Position numbers and translations under genes: made by a program
The notes under the pieces: model-generated
Told to the model about the DNA's origin: nothing
Database searches by the model: none
Seen by the model: the letters and a program-made list of their open reading frames with translations, nothing else
Shown: piece after piece, positions 42,628-52,613 of the stretch
How the letters are laid out: every line of letters begins with the position of its first letter
Numbering within the stretch: the first letter of the stretch is position 1
NCBI GenBank assembly: GCA_964540695.1
Contig: CAZINS010000001.1
Span: 222,566 to 286,565 of the forward strand
Length of the DNA: 64,000 nucleotides
From: DYGA01 sp964540695
GTDB lineage: Bacteria > Patescibacteriota > Patescibacteriia > S139-126
Direction of reading: 5' to 3'

Positions 42628-45600
42628 ATGCTAATGTCAGTCATAGATTTTATAATAAAAAAACTAATAGCCACCACCAAGGCTACGGTAGGGCAAATTC
42701 CCAATGACACTGCTAGCACCTGGCTAAGTTGGCACCTGGCTACTACCCCCCTGATTAAACCATCAGCTGTTTTTTTGTGTGCCACAGACGACAAACAACT
42801 TTTATCTTACCAACAAAACATATTATTTTGGCAAAAATTATATCCTGTCAAAATTCCGATTCGTCTCTGGCCTAGCAATGCCAGCGTGATTTTAACAGAC
42901 CTTATAACCGCTACTCCCCAATTGATTATTTTTTCTCTAATAAATCCTCCTACCAATTTACCAAAAAAATCTGAGTGGTTAGATAAATTAACTTATCTCG
43001 AAATCAATCAAAACTATACCCAAAAAAATTTTATTACCAAAGTTACCCAACAAGGTTACGAACGACAAAGTAGAGTATTTACCAACGGTGAATTTGCCAA
43101 ACGAGGTGAAATAATCGATATCTTTCCATTAAATACCACCCAGCCCGTTCGTTTAATCTGGCGACATGATAAGATTGAGCAAATTTTTTCTTTTGATATT
43201 CTATCGCAAAAACAAACAAACAGTTTGGAAAAAATTACTATCATTCCAAAAAAACTTTCTATGGGTAATAGTAGTATAAATGATTATCTACCAGCCAACA
43301 CTTTATCTTTGCAAAACCAAACTACTCAAACAATTATCCCTACTACTTGGCAAATATTTTTTCAAACTTTGTCTCAACCAGATAGTATCAACACCAATTT
43401 TACTGAACCACCTACCTTTCGCTATACACCAAAAGAAATTTTAAACTGGTTAAAAAATAAAGACGATTGGCAATTTATTTTAACCAAAGAAAATAAAAAC
43501 TTTTTGACACAAAATTTCGCCAAATTGAGAATAATTGAGCAACCACTAATACATGGCTTAATCAATCAGGAAATTAAACTAGCTATCCTTACTGAAAAAG
43601 AATTACCCAGTGAAGACAAAACCCTAATTACTGATTTCAATAAATTAAAACAATCTTTTAAGTCTGGAGATTATGTAGTACACATTGATCATGGTATAGG
43701 TAAAATAACCGGCATTAGCAAACAAAACTTTGATGGTAAGGCTAGAGACTTTTTTGTCATCAGTTATGCCGCCAATGATCGTTTATTTGTACCCGTAGAA
43801 AAAGCCGATCGGTTGGAAAAATATATTGGTCTTACCAGACCAACTATCAATCGTTTATCAGGTAGCAGTTGGCAACAGTTAAAAACAAAAATAAAAACTG
43901 ATCTATTTCAGGCCGCTCAAGAAATAATTAAAACCCAAGCCCAAAGAGAAGTTGGTTCTACTGAACCTCTACTTAATCACTACCCTGAGGAAAAATCACT
44001 ACTAGCTGACTTTCCCTATCAAGATACCCCAGATCAAAACAAAGCTTGGCAAGACATTTTAAATGACTTAAGAAATACCAGACCAATGGATCGTTTAATT
44101 TGTGGCGATGTTGGCTTTGGCAAAACTGAACTTGCCCTGCGCACAGCTGCTCGGGTAATTCTCCACGGTGGACAAGTAGCTCTGCTTTGTCCCACCACTA
44201 TCTTAGCTCAACAACATTTTGATACTTTTAAAAATCGTTTAGAAAAATTTGGTATACAAATTGATTTATTAACCAGATGGCAAGAAAAAAATAAACAAGC
44301 TGAAATAATATCTAAACTACAAACTGGTGCCATTGATATTATTATCGGCACCCACCGAATTTTATCAGACGATATTAATTTTAAAAAATTAGAACTACTA
44401 ATAATCGATGAGGAACAAAAATTTGGCGTGACTCATAAAGAAAAACTAAAAAAACATCGACAACTTACTCATGTCTTAACTTTATCCGCTACCCCCATTC
44501 CCCGCACTCTATATTTTTCAGTAGCCGGTATCAAGCCCGTTAGTTTAATTCAAACTCCACCACAAGGCAGACAGCCAATTATCAGTTCTATTGAACCATA
44601 TGATGAAAATAAAATAAAAACGATTTTACAAGCAGAACTAAACCGGCAGGGACAAACTTATTACCTTTATAATAAGGTCGAAACTATTGCCTTTAAAGTT
44701 AAACAGTTAGCTAAACTTGTACCAGGTGCTAAAATTGGTTTTGCTCACGGACAAATGCCAGGTAAAGAACTGGGAGAAGTTATGCACCAGTTTGACCAAG
44801 GTAAAATTGATATTTTAGTTTGTTCAACAATAATTGAAAACGGTCTTGATTTGCCCAATGTTAATACCCTGATTGTAGAACAAGCTGTAAATTTTGGTCT
44901 CGCTCAACTCTATCAATTACGCGGTCGAGTGGGACGAGGTCATCAACAAGCTTTTGCTTATTTCTTTTATTCCTCACAAAAATTAAGTGAGTTGGCAACG
45001 AAAAGACTGGCTGCCCTCCAGGCAGCTCAATCACTAGGTAGTGGGTTAGAGCTAGCCCGACGGGATATGGAAATACGAGGTATTGGCAATTTATTGGGTA
45101 AAAAACAACATGGTCACATCAAAGCCATTGGTCTTAATCTTTTTTTACGTTTACTTGAACAAGCGGTTCAAGAAATAAAAAATGGCCAGCCCGAGACTGA
45201 AGAACACGACATAACTATTCAATTGCCTCTTACTTATTATATTCCAGAACAACTAATTTCCTCTCCCGACGAACGTTTTGATTTTTATCAAAAATTAACC
45301 TACTGTAAAACCGCTGCAGAACTTACTTTGCTTAATCAAAAAAAATTTGGTAAAAAAATTTTACCAATTGAATGGCAAAATCTTATAAAAGTATTAAACC
45401 TAAAAATTGTTTGTCAGCAAAAAGGAATAAAATCAATCAATACTATAAATACCAATAAACCAACGGCTACAATTATCTTAACTTTGGAAAAGAATATCAG
45501 TCCAGCCAGTATTACAAAAATAAAAAATTATTATCCCCAGTGGACAAGTAACGAACAAACTATAAAAATAAAAAAATCTGACTTAGGTGATGATTGGTTA

Positions 45601-45636
45601 AATGAATTAATCAAAACTATTGCTAAAATAATATAA
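42628..45636 (+). CDS. mfd: Transcription-repair coupling factor Mfd
   Basis: About 1,000 residues from ATG 42628 (AAGG 5 nt upstream); the frame is open to 42511 but that extension runs through a terminator and the end of the previous gene. ATG 42634 is also possible. A shortened UvrB-like N-terminus, RNAP-interaction domain (KSGDYVVHIDHGIGK), helicase domains with Walker A GDVGFGKTE and DEEQKFG, then SATPIPRTLYFSVAGIKP, LRGRVGRGHQQAFAYFF, and a TRCF domain. Displaces stalled RNA polymerase and recruits UvrA. Confidence 0.95.
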   Translation: MLMSVIDFIIKKLIATTKATVGQIPNDTASTWLSWHLATTPLIKPSAVFLCATDDKQLLSYQQNILFWQKLYPVKIPIRLWPSNASVILTDLITATPQLIIFSLINPPTNLPKKSEWLDKLTYLEINQNYTQKNFITKVTQQGYERQSRVFTNGEFAKRGEIIDIFPLNTTQPVRLIWRHDKIEQIFSFDILSQKQTNSLEKITIIPKKLSMGNSSINDYLPANTLSLQNQTTQTIIPTTWQIFFQTLSQPDSINTNFTEPPTFRYTPKEILNWLKNKDDWQFILTKENKNFLTQNFAKLRIIEQPLIHGLINQEIKLAILTEKELPSEDKTLITDFNKLKQSFKSGDYVVHIDHGIGKITGISKQNFDGKARDFFVISYAANDRLFVPVEKADRLEKYIGLTRPTINRLSGSSWQQLKTKIKTDLFQAAQEIIKTQAQREVGSTEPLLNHYPEEKSLLADFPYQDTPDQNKAWQDILNDLRNTRPMDRLICGDVGFGKTELALRTAARVILHGGQVALLCPTTILAQQHFDTFKNRLEKFGIQIDLLTRWQEKNKQAEIISKLQTGAIDIIIGTHRILSDDINFKKLELLIIDEEQKFGVTHKEKLKKHRQLTHVLTLSATPIPRTLYFSVAGIKPVSLIQTPPQGRQPIISSIEPYDENKIKTILQAELNRQGQTYYLYNKVETIAFKVKQLAKLVPGAKIGFAHGQMPGKELGEVMHQFDQGKIDILVCSTIIENGLDLPNVNTLIVEQAVNFGLAQLYQLRGRVGRGHQQAFAYFFYSSQKLSELATKRLAALQAAQSLGSGLELARRDMEIRGIGNLLGKKQHGHIKAIGLNLFLRLLEQAVQEIKNGQPETEEHDITIQLPLTYYIPEQLISSPDERFDFYQKLTYCKTAAELTLLNQKKFGKKILPIEWQNLIKVLNLKIVCQQKGIKSINTINTNKPTATIILTLEKNISPASITKIKNYYPQWTSNEQTIKIKKSDLGDDWLNELIKTIAKII

Positions 45637-45678
45637 TTAATATTTTACCAAATAAATTAATTAGTTTATATTGTAAAC

Positions 45679-46767
45679 ATGAAAGATGATTTAAAATACT
45701 GGCTGGCTTTCAGCCATGTCAATCAAATCGGTTCAGCACGACTTTTGCGTTTACAAAAACACTTTTCTACCCTTGAACTTGCCTGGCAAGCTAAGCCGTC
45801 AGATTATCTAGCTGCCGGACTTGATCAACGTACAGTAGATTATTTACTACTGGCAAAAAACTCTATTGATCCTGATAATTTACTTACTGAATTAGAACGC
45901 CACCAAATTGGCGTTTGTTTATTTACTGATGAAAACTTTCCGCCCTTACTTAAACAAATTTATGATCCGCCAGCTATTTTATACTTTCGAGGCCAACTTG
46001 TTACTGAAGGTATAACTTTAGCTATAGTAGGTACTAGAAGAATTTCTGCCTATGGCGCTCAAGTGGTCAAAGATATCATTCCTCATTTGTGCCAATATCA
46101 TCTGATTACAGTTTCTGGGTTAGCTTTGGGTGTTGATGCTTTAGTTCATCAAGAAACTTTGGCAGTAGGGGGAAAAACAATTGCAGTTTTGGGTAATGGC
46201 TTAGATGATGCCAATCTCTACCCATCTTCCAATCGTTATTTAGCTCAAAAAATAATTGCCTCAGGGGGAGTAATTTTTTCCGAATACCCACCTGGTACTT
46301 TGCCACTTAAACAACACTTCCCTAGACGTAATCGTCTTATCGCTGGTTTGTCTCAGGGAGTACTGATTATTGAAGGTGATATTGAGTCGGGTTCCTTGAT
46401 TACCGCTGCAGCCGCCCTAGAACAAAACAGAGAAATTATGGCTATCCCCGGTTCTATTTATAGTCCCAATTCAGCTGGTCCCAATGAACTTATAAAAAAA
46501 GGAGCTCACTTGATAAGAAATTACCGAGATGTTATGGATATAATGGACTTAAAAGAAATTTCCCAGACCAACGAAATTCCAACACCAACTGATCCTCAAC
46601 AAAAATTAATCTGGCAAATTTTAAGCAATGAACCTTTAGAAATTGATGAACTAATTAGACAAACTGGCCTGGGGGCAGCTGATGTTAACATACAAATTTC
46701 CATTATGGAATTAAAAAAAATGGTGAGAAAAATGACTGATGGTAAAATTTCCAAAAACCAATCATAA
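45679..46767 (+). CDS. dprA: DNA processing protein DprA
   Basis: 362 residues. N-terminal helical part, Rossmann core (about 110-290): VGTRRISAYG, VSGLALGVDALVHQETL, AVLGNGLD, FSEYPPGTLPLKQHFPRRNRLIAGLS, EGDIESGSLITA; C-terminal winged-helix (about 305-360). Loads RecA on incoming single-stranded DNA in transformation. Together with the comEC halves it supports natural competence. Confidence 0.95.
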   Translation: MKDDLKYWLAFSHVNQIGSARLLRLQKHFSTLELAWQAKPSDYLAAGLDQRTVDYLLLAKNSIDPDNLLTELERHQIGVCLFTDENFPPLLKQIYDPPAILYFRGQLVTEGITLAIVGTRRISAYGAQVVKDIIPHLCQYHLITVSGLALGVDALVHQETLAVGGKTIAVLGNGLDDANLYPSSNRYLAQKIIASGGVIFSEYPPGTLPLKQHFPRRNRLIAGLSQGVLIIEGDIESGSLITAAAALEQNREIMAIPGSIYSPNSAGPNELIKKGAHLIRNYRDVMDIMDLKEISQTNEIPTPTDPQQKLIWQILSNEPLEIDELIRQTGLGAADVNIQISIMELKKMVRKMTDGKISKNQS

Positions 46768-46815
46768 CTTGCCAAATAAAATTATTATGTGCTATGTTCA
46801 AAAATAGTTAAACTT

Positions 46816-49077
46816 ATGTCAAAAAACGTAATCATCGTCGAATCACCGACTAAAGCCAAAACTATCAATAAATTCCTGGGTAATGACTATCTGGTCTTAT
46901 CTTCATTTGGACATATTCGTGACCTGCCTAAAGGCAAATTAGGTATTGACCTGGAAAACAATTTTACTCCAACTTATGTCATCCCCCGCAGTAAACAAAA
47001 AAATGTTACCGAATTGAAAAAGAAAACCACCGATACTACCAATATCTATTTCGCCACCGACGAAGACCGTGAAGGTGAAGCAATTGCTTGGCACCTAGCA
47101 AGTATCATCGGCATTGAACCCAATAAATCAAAACGCATTGTTTTTCATGAAATCACTGAGGAAGCGATCAAACAAGCACTGGCCAACCCACGGACAATAG
47201 ATTTACGATTGGTTGATGCCCAACAAGCCCGCCGTATTCTCGATCGCTTAGTTGGTTATAAGCTATCACCTTTCTTATGGAAAAAAGTTGCCAGAGGCTT
47301 ATCAGCCGGCCGAGTACAATCAGTAGCAGTAAGACTAATTGTTGAAAGAGAAAGAGAAATAAATAATTTCACCCCCCAAGAGTATTGGACTATTACCGCT
47401 GACTTAAAACATCAAAACGATATTTTTCCCGCCAGGCTAATAAAAATTGAAAATAAAACTTTAGATAAATTTGCCATCAATTCACAGGCGGCTGCTGAAA
47501 AAATTCAACAAGCTATTAATCAAGAAAGTTTTATTGTTGAAAATGTTGAGAGTAAAGAAATAAATAAAAGTCCTTATCCTCCTTTTACCACCTCCACCCT
47601 GCAACAAGCTGCCAACAGTCGCCTTGGGTTTTCTGCTAAACAAACCATGGTCATTGCCCAGCAACTTTATGAGGGTATAAAACTTGGTAGTAGTGGTCAA
47701 ACTGGTTTAATTACTTATATGCGAACTGATTCTTTAAACTTGGCAGAGAAATTTATTCAAGAAGCAGCCAGTTATCTAAAAGCAACTTATGGCACTAATT
47801 ACAGTAACCCGACGCGTTATAAAACAAAAAATAAATCAGCTCAAGAAGCACATGAAGCTATCAGACCCACCAGTGCCAGTCGTCATCCCCAAGATATTAA
47901 AGATTATTTAAATATCAATCAATATAAACTATATGAGCTAATCTGGGAAAGAGCTTTAGCCAGTCAAATGGCGCCAGCTAAAATTAAACAAAACATCATT
48001 GATATTGCCGCTGGTATTTATGGTTGGCGTGCCAATGGATCAGTTATTACTTTTGCGGGTTGGTTAAAAATCTATCCTGATAAAGTCCAAGAGAACACCT
48101 TACCTGAAGTAAAAACACAAACTAAATTAATTTGCCAGAGCATAAATCCCGAACAACATTTTACCCAACCACCAGCTCGTTATACAGAAGCTAGTCTAGT
48201 CAAAGCCATGGAAGAAAAAGGAATTGGCCGACCTTCTACTTATGCTCCTACTATTTCTACTATCATCGACAGAAATTATGTTAACTTGGTTGATAGAAAA
48301 TTAAAACCAACTGATATAGGTATTGTGGTTAATGATTTATTAACTGAACATTTTAGTCAGATTCTGGATTATAATTTTACGGCGCAGATGGAAAATAAAC
48401 TTGATGAAATCGCGGAAGGTAAACGTGATTGGCCACCGGTGATTAATGATTTTTATGAACCATTTGCTAAAATCTTAACTGAAAAAGAAAATACTATTTC
48501 TAAGACAGACATTATGCCAACTAGAGAACTGGGTGTTGATCCTAAAACCGATAAACCTATCAGCGTTAGAGTCGGTCGGTTCGGTCCTTATGTACAACTA
48601 GGCACCAAAGACGATGAGGAAAAGCCAAAGTTTGCTTCTCTCTTGCCGGGACAAATGATTGAAGATATTACTTTTAATGATGCTTTGTCACTGTTGGCTC
48701 TACCCAGGGAAGTTGGCACAACTGAGCAAGGGGAAAAAATCTTGGCTGGTTTTGGCCGGTTTGGCCCTTATTTAAAAGTAGGTAGCGACTTTATTTCTAT
48801 TAAAAATGAAAACCCTTTAACAATTGATGAGACTACTGCTAATAAATATTTAGCAGAAGCAGCAGAAAAGAAACAAAAGAAAACTATTAAAGAATTTCCT
48901 GAAAATAATATAAAAATCCTCCGAGGACGATTTGGTCCTTATATTACTGACGGTGAAAATAATGTACGTTTACCAAAAGAAAAGAATCCGGAAAAATTAT
49001 CCTTGGAAGACTGTCTAGAACTTATCAGTCAATCAAAAGACAAACCAAAAAAAACTAAAACCAGGAAGAAATCTTGA
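46816..49077 (+). CDS. topA: DNA topoisomerase I
   Basis: 753 residues from ATG 46816 (MSKNVIIVESPTKAKTINKFL); the frame extends 9 codons further but unlike the family. Toprim DxD in FATDEDREGEAIAWHL, active-site Tyr in TGLITYMRTDS. The C-terminus has three topoisomerase repeats (VGRFGPYVQLG, GFGRFGPYLKVG, RGRFGPYITDG) and no zinc fingers, as in many short TopA proteins. Relaxes negative supercoils. Confidence 0.96.
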   Translation: MSKNVIIVESPTKAKTINKFLGNDYLVLSSFGHIRDLPKGKLGIDLENNFTPTYVIPRSKQKNVTELKKKTTDTTNIYFATDEDREGEAIAWHLASIIGIEPNKSKRIVFHEITEEAIKQALANPRTIDLRLVDAQQARRILDRLVGYKLSPFLWKKVARGLSAGRVQSVAVRLIVEREREINNFTPQEYWTITADLKHQNDIFPARLIKIENKTLDKFAINSQAAAEKIQQAINQESFIVENVESKEINKSPYPPFTTSTLQQAANSRLGFSAKQTMVIAQQLYEGIKLGSSGQTGLITYMRTDSLNLAEKFIQEAASYLKATYGTNYSNPTRYKTKNKSAQEAHEAIRPTSASRHPQDIKDYLNINQYKLYELIWERALASQMAPAKIKQNIIDIAAGIYGWRANGSVITFAGWLKIYPDKVQENTLPEVKTQTKLICQSINPEQHFTQPPARYTEASLVKAMEEKGIGRPSTYAPTISTIIDRNYVNLVDRKLKPTDIGIVVNDLLTEHFSQILDYNFTAQMENKLDEIAEGKRDWPPVINDFYEPFAKILTEKENTISKTDIMPTRELGVDPKTDKPISVRVGRFGPYVQLGTKDDEEKPKFASLLPGQMIEDITFNDALSLLALPREVGTTEQGEKILAGFGRFGPYLKVGSDFISIKNENPLTIDETTANKYLAEAAEKKQKKTIKEFPENNIKILRGRFGPYITDGENNVRLPKEKNPEKLSLEDCLELISQSKDKPKKTKTRKKS

Positions 49078-49102
49078 CGATAAATTAATTAAACTATATA
49101 CT
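49074..49102 (+). promoter_or_regulatory. rpmB promoter overlapping the topA stop
   Basis: TTGACG (49074-49079, containing the topA TGA), 17 bp, TATACT (49097-49102). Confidence 0.75.
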
Positions 49103-49134
49103 AAAGCAACTATTATTATAATTAGATTTTTCAT

Positions 49135-49371
49135 ATGGCAAAAAAATGTGCAATTACTGGCAAAAAAGCTCTTAGCGGCCACAATGTATCACACAGCAAT
49201 CGCAAAACTAAAAGAAAATTTGCTGTCAATTTACAAAGCAAAAGACTACTCAATCCAGCAACCGGCCGATATATCCGCATCAAACTATCCAATCAAGCCT
49301 TAAAAACTTTGGCTAAATGGCGAGAGCAAGGCAAGGTTTATGATTTACGTAAACTAATAGCCAATAAATAA
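49135..49371 (+). CDS. rpmB: Ribosomal protein bL28
   Basis: 78 residues: KKCAITGKKALSGHNVSHSNRKTKRKFAVNLQ is diagnostic. Single-gene unit with its own promoter and terminator. Lacks the zinc Cys set beyond the first Cys. Confidence 0.94.
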   Translation: MAKKCAITGKKALSGHNVSHSNRKTKRKFAVNLQSKRLLNPATGRYIRIKLSNQALKTLAKWREQGKVYDLRKLIANK

Positions 49372-49393
49372 AATATTCTATTTCAGTATTTAA

Positions 49394-49420
49394 AAAACCC
49401 TTTTTTTCAAAAAGGGTTTT
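49394..49420. terminator. Bidirectional terminator
   Basis: AAAACCCTTT / AAAGGGTTTT hairpin between convergent rpmB and the sugar transferase gene. Confidence 0.82.
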
Positions 49421-50018
49421 AAAATTTTTGTTTTAATACAGCTCTAGCTGTCTTAAAAATAATTTTTATATCTGTAAACCAAGATATTTCCTGCCAATAC
49501 TTATCAATCAACTTAAGGCGAGCAACTACATCACTAATATCAGTGCCACGAGAAAAAATTTGATAATATCCAGTTAAACCTGGTCGTAAATGATCTACTT
49601 GATAACGATAATTTAAATCATCATCAAAATAATTCTGTGATGGTCTGGGGCCAACTAAACTCATATCACCACGTATAATATTGAATAATTGTGGCAACTC
49701 ATCTAAATTCCACCGGCGGAGAAATGCCCCTACCCTGGTTACTCTTGGGTCATTTTTAAAACGATTGCTATAATTATGTTGGTTGGTATTTTTTAATAAT
49801 GACTCAAGCTGTTCATGAGCGCCGTTGATCATTGTTCTAAATTTGTAGATTTTAAATTTTTTGCCGGCCAAACCATTTCTAGCTTGTAAATAAAATATTG
49901 GTCGTCCTGAAAAAAATAAAACCAAACAACAGATTATTATTAAAATCGGCCAGATCATCAGTAAAATACCAATAGACAAAACTAAATCAAACAATCGCTT
50001 ACCACAGTAAGTCTTCAT
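49419..50018 (-). CDS. Undecaprenyl-phosphate sugar phosphotransferase (bacterial sugar transferase)
   Basis: 199 residues. One N-terminal membrane segment (about 12-34), then the PglC/WbaP catalytic core: YKFRTM, the DPRVTRVGAFLRRWNLDELPQLFNI block with the conserved Asp-Glu pair, GDMSLVGPRP, and RPGLTGYYQIFSRG. Starts glycan assembly by moving a sugar phosphate onto undecaprenyl phosphate. Alone here, with no glycosyltransferase cluster nearby. Confidence 0.9.
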   Translation of the reverse strand: MKTYCGKRLFDLVLSIGILLMIWPILIIICCLVLFFSGRPIFYLQARNGLAGKKFKIYKFRTMINGAHEQLESLLKNTNQHNYSNRFKNDPRVTRVGAFLRRWNLDELPQLFNIIRGDMSLVGPRPSQNYFDDDLNYRYQVDHLRPGLTGYYQIFSRGTDISDVVARLKLIDKYWQEISWFTDIKIIFKTARAVLKQKF

Positions 50019-50089
50019 TACTACCTCCTATATTTTTTTAATTAACTAATAAAAAATATCTTAACAAAACAAATATTTTTGGTCAATAA

Positions 50090-50117
50090 TTGCTTTTTCC
50101 AAAAATTATTGTATGAT
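50090..50117 (+). promoter_or_regulatory. rel promoter
   Basis: TTGCTT (50090-50095), 16 bp, TATGAT (50112-50117), 18 bp before the chosen ATG. Confidence 0.6.
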
Positions 50118-50135
50118 GAAAACACTAAAATAAAC

Positions 50136-51641
50136 ATGATTTTTTTTAATTTATCAGAAAAAGACCAAGTAGAAGAAATATCGATTGACGGTTTGATTGA
50201 TCGGGTAAAAACCTATCTGCCAGCGGATGAAGATTTTACTATGCTTAGACTTGCTTATGATTTTGCGGCTGAAGCTCATACTGGTCAAACCAGAGTTTCT
50301 GGTGATTTTTATATTAGTCATCCGCTAGCCACTACTTACAATTTAGCTGCCATGAAAGCAGATATGCCTACTCTGCTAGCGGGTTTACTGCATGACGTAC
50401 CAGAAGATACCTCAGTAAGTATTCAAGAAATAGAAAAAAATTTTGGTAAAGAAGTAGCTAAATTGGTCAATGGCATCACTAAACTTGGCAGACTTAAATA
50501 TCGTGGAATTGAAAGATATGCAGAAAATTTACGAAAAATGTTTATTGCCATGGCTAAAGATATTAGAGTAATTTTTATCAAATTTGCTGATCGCTTGCAC
50601 AACCTACGTACTATCAAATATTTACCTGGAGATAAACAAAAAAGAATTGCTTTGGAAACTTTGGAAATCTATGCTCCTATTGCTGATCGCTTGGGCATGG
50701 GAGAAATAAAACACCAACTAGAAGATTTATCTTTTGCTATCTTACAACCGGCTGAATACAATTGGGTTTTATCTTTACGTCAAGAACCATTATCTCGTCA
50801 AACAAAAAATTTAAGTAAAATAAAAAAAATCTTAGCGGAAAATTTAGCCAAAGAAAATTTAAATTATATTTCATTACACGGACGGACTAAACGCATTTAT
50901 AGCCTGTATCGTAAACTCCTGCAAAAAGACCGCGACATCAATCGAATTTATGATTTGATTGCGCTACGAATTATTGTTCCCAATATCCAATCTTGCTATA
51001 CCACCATCGGTATAATTCATAGTATCTGGCAACCACTAAAAGGTCGCATCAAAGATTATATTGCCACCCCCAAACCCAATGGTTACCAATCAATTCACAC
51101 CACTGTCTTTGCTGCTGAAGGACAAATAGTAGAATTTCAAGTAAGAACCCCGGATATGCATGATCAAGCTGAATTTGGTATAGCTGCTCACTGGCACTAT
51201 AAAGAAAAAGGTTCATTTAAACTGCCGGATAAACAACAAAAATGGATTAAACAACTAATTGATATTCAAAAAAAAGTCAAAGATACAGAACAATATTTAC
51301 AACAAATTAAATTAGATGTTTTTAGTGATCGTATATTTATTTTTACTCCCAAAGGTGATGTTATTGAACTACCAGCTGGAGCCACGCCAATTGATTTTGC
51401 CTATCATGTGCACTCTGATTTAGGTAATAAATGCATTGGTGCCAAAATCAATGAACAAATTGCCTCCTTAGATACTAAATTACGTTCTGGTGACATGGTG
51501 GAAATTATGATAGATAAAAATAGAAAAAAACCCAATGAAGATTGGGTTAAAATTGTAAAAACCAAAAGTGCCAAAGATCATATCAGACAAGCGCTAAATA
51601 AAGATTCTCAATCACGCTGGCACATCAAATCCCCTTTTTAG
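50136..51641 (+). CDS. Bifunctional (p)ppGpp synthetase/hydrolase Rel (short form)
   Basis: 501 residues from ATG 50136, the first Met after the promoter; the frame stays open to 50079. HD hydrolase domain (HTGQ, YISHPL, GLLHDVPEDTS), synthetase domain (RTKRIYSLYRK, YDLIALRIIV, GRIKDYIATPKPNGYQSIHTTVF), TGS domain (DRIFIFTPKGDVIELPAGATPIDFAYHVHSDLG). Ends after TGS, without the zinc-finger and ACT regulatory parts of full-length Rel (about 730 residues). Confidence 0.92.
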   Translation: MIFFNLSEKDQVEEISIDGLIDRVKTYLPADEDFTMLRLAYDFAAEAHTGQTRVSGDFYISHPLATTYNLAAMKADMPTLLAGLLHDVPEDTSVSIQEIEKNFGKEVAKLVNGITKLGRLKYRGIERYAENLRKMFIAMAKDIRVIFIKFADRLHNLRTIKYLPGDKQKRIALETLEIYAPIADRLGMGEIKHQLEDLSFAILQPAEYNWVLSLRQEPLSRQTKNLSKIKKILAENLAKENLNYISLHGRTKRIYSLYRKLLQKDRDINRIYDLIALRIIVPNIQSCYTTIGIIHSIWQPLKGRIKDYIATPKPNGYQSIHTTVFAAEGQIVEFQVRTPDMHDQAEFGIAAHWHYKEKGSFKLPDKQQKWIKQLIDIQKKVKDTEQYLQQIKLDVFSDRIFIFTPKGDVIELPAGATPIDFAYHVHSDLGNKCIGAKINEQIASLDTKLRSGDMVEIMIDKNRKKPNEDWVKIVKTKSAKDHIRQALNKDSQSRWHIKSPF

Positions 51642-51690
51642 AACATTATTATTCCAGACTCTAAATTCAATATTCAAAATTCTACAAAAA

Positions 51691-52611
51691 TTACACTCCC
51701 AATCTATCAATCAAATCATTTAACTCTTCATCAGAATAATATTCAATTTCAATTAGTCCCCCTTGTTTTTTTGGTTTTATAAAAACCTTGGTTTTAAACA
51801 TGCCTCTCAATTCATCTTGTAAGATTTGTAATTTCTCATCTAAAATAACCGGTGATTTAATTTTGCCTTTACGCAGGGCTACTTTTTTTTCTACATCTCT
51901 AACTGACATGTTCTGTTCCGCTACCCTTCGAGCCATAATTATCTGTTCCTGGGGAGTAGCCAATTCTAAAATAACCTTGGCATGACCCTCGGAAAGCCTA
52001 CCATTACTAATTAAAGCTTGAACTTCTGATGGTAAATTCAAAAGTCGTAAGGAATTGGCAATTTTCGATCTAGATTTACTCACTTTCTTAGCCAATTCTT
52101 CTTGGGTTAAATTGAACTCTTCAATCAATTTTTTATAGGCATTGGCCTCTTCCAATGCTGTTAAATCTCTTCTCTGTACATTTTCTATTAAAGATATTTC
52201 CAATCGTTGTTGTTCGGAAACAGTCCGAGTAATTACCGGTACAGATTTTAAACCTAAAATTTTTGATGCTCGCAAACGTCTCTCACCAGCCACCAATTTA
52301 TAAGTGCCACCACTTAAAGGAGATACTATCAGTGGTTCTAAAATACCAAACTCTTTGATGGAATTAACTAATTCCTCCAAGGAAGTATTTTCAAACAACT
52401 GTCGCGGTTGATAATGCGAAGTTACTATTTTTTGGGGATCAATATATTCAATTTTTTGTTGATGGTCTAACTGATTATCAATTTCAATCGGGGCTAATGT
52501 ATCTACCTCGATTGTATTGTCATCAACCGGTTGTTGAAATTCCTTATTTTCACTTTCACCATCAGGAATAAGTGAACCTAAACCCCTACCTAAACCAAAT
52601 TTTTTTACCAT
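51691..52611 (-). CDS. parB: Chromosome partitioning protein ParB
   Basis: 306 residues. N-terminal GLGRGLGSLIPD box, ParB/Sulfiredoxin-like domain (about 55-150) with PRQLF and AGERRLRASKI, HTH region (about 160-210, LTQEELAKKVSKSRSKIANSLRLL), and a C-terminal dimerisation part. The HTH binds parS; I did not find a clear parS in the window. 2 nt after parA. Confidence 0.94.
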   Translation of the reverse strand: MVKKFGLGRGLGSLIPDGESENKEFQQPVDDNTIEVDTLAPIEIDNQLDHQQKIEYIDPQKIVTSHYQPRQLFENTSLEELVNSIKEFGILEPLIVSPLSGGTYKLVAGERRLRASKILGLKSVPVITRTVSEQQRLEISLIENVQRRDLTALEEANAYKKLIEEFNLTQEELAKKVSKSRSKIANSLRLLNLPSEVQALISNGRLSEGHAKVILELATPQEQIIMARRVAEQNMSVRDVEKKVALRKGKIKSPVILDEKLQILQDELRGMFKTKVFIKPKKQGGLIEIEYYSDEELNDLIDRLGV

Positions 52612-52613
52612 AA

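Noticed and set aside
50079..50135. Longer Rel start
   Set aside because: It overlaps the probable promoter; ATG 50136 matches the family start better.
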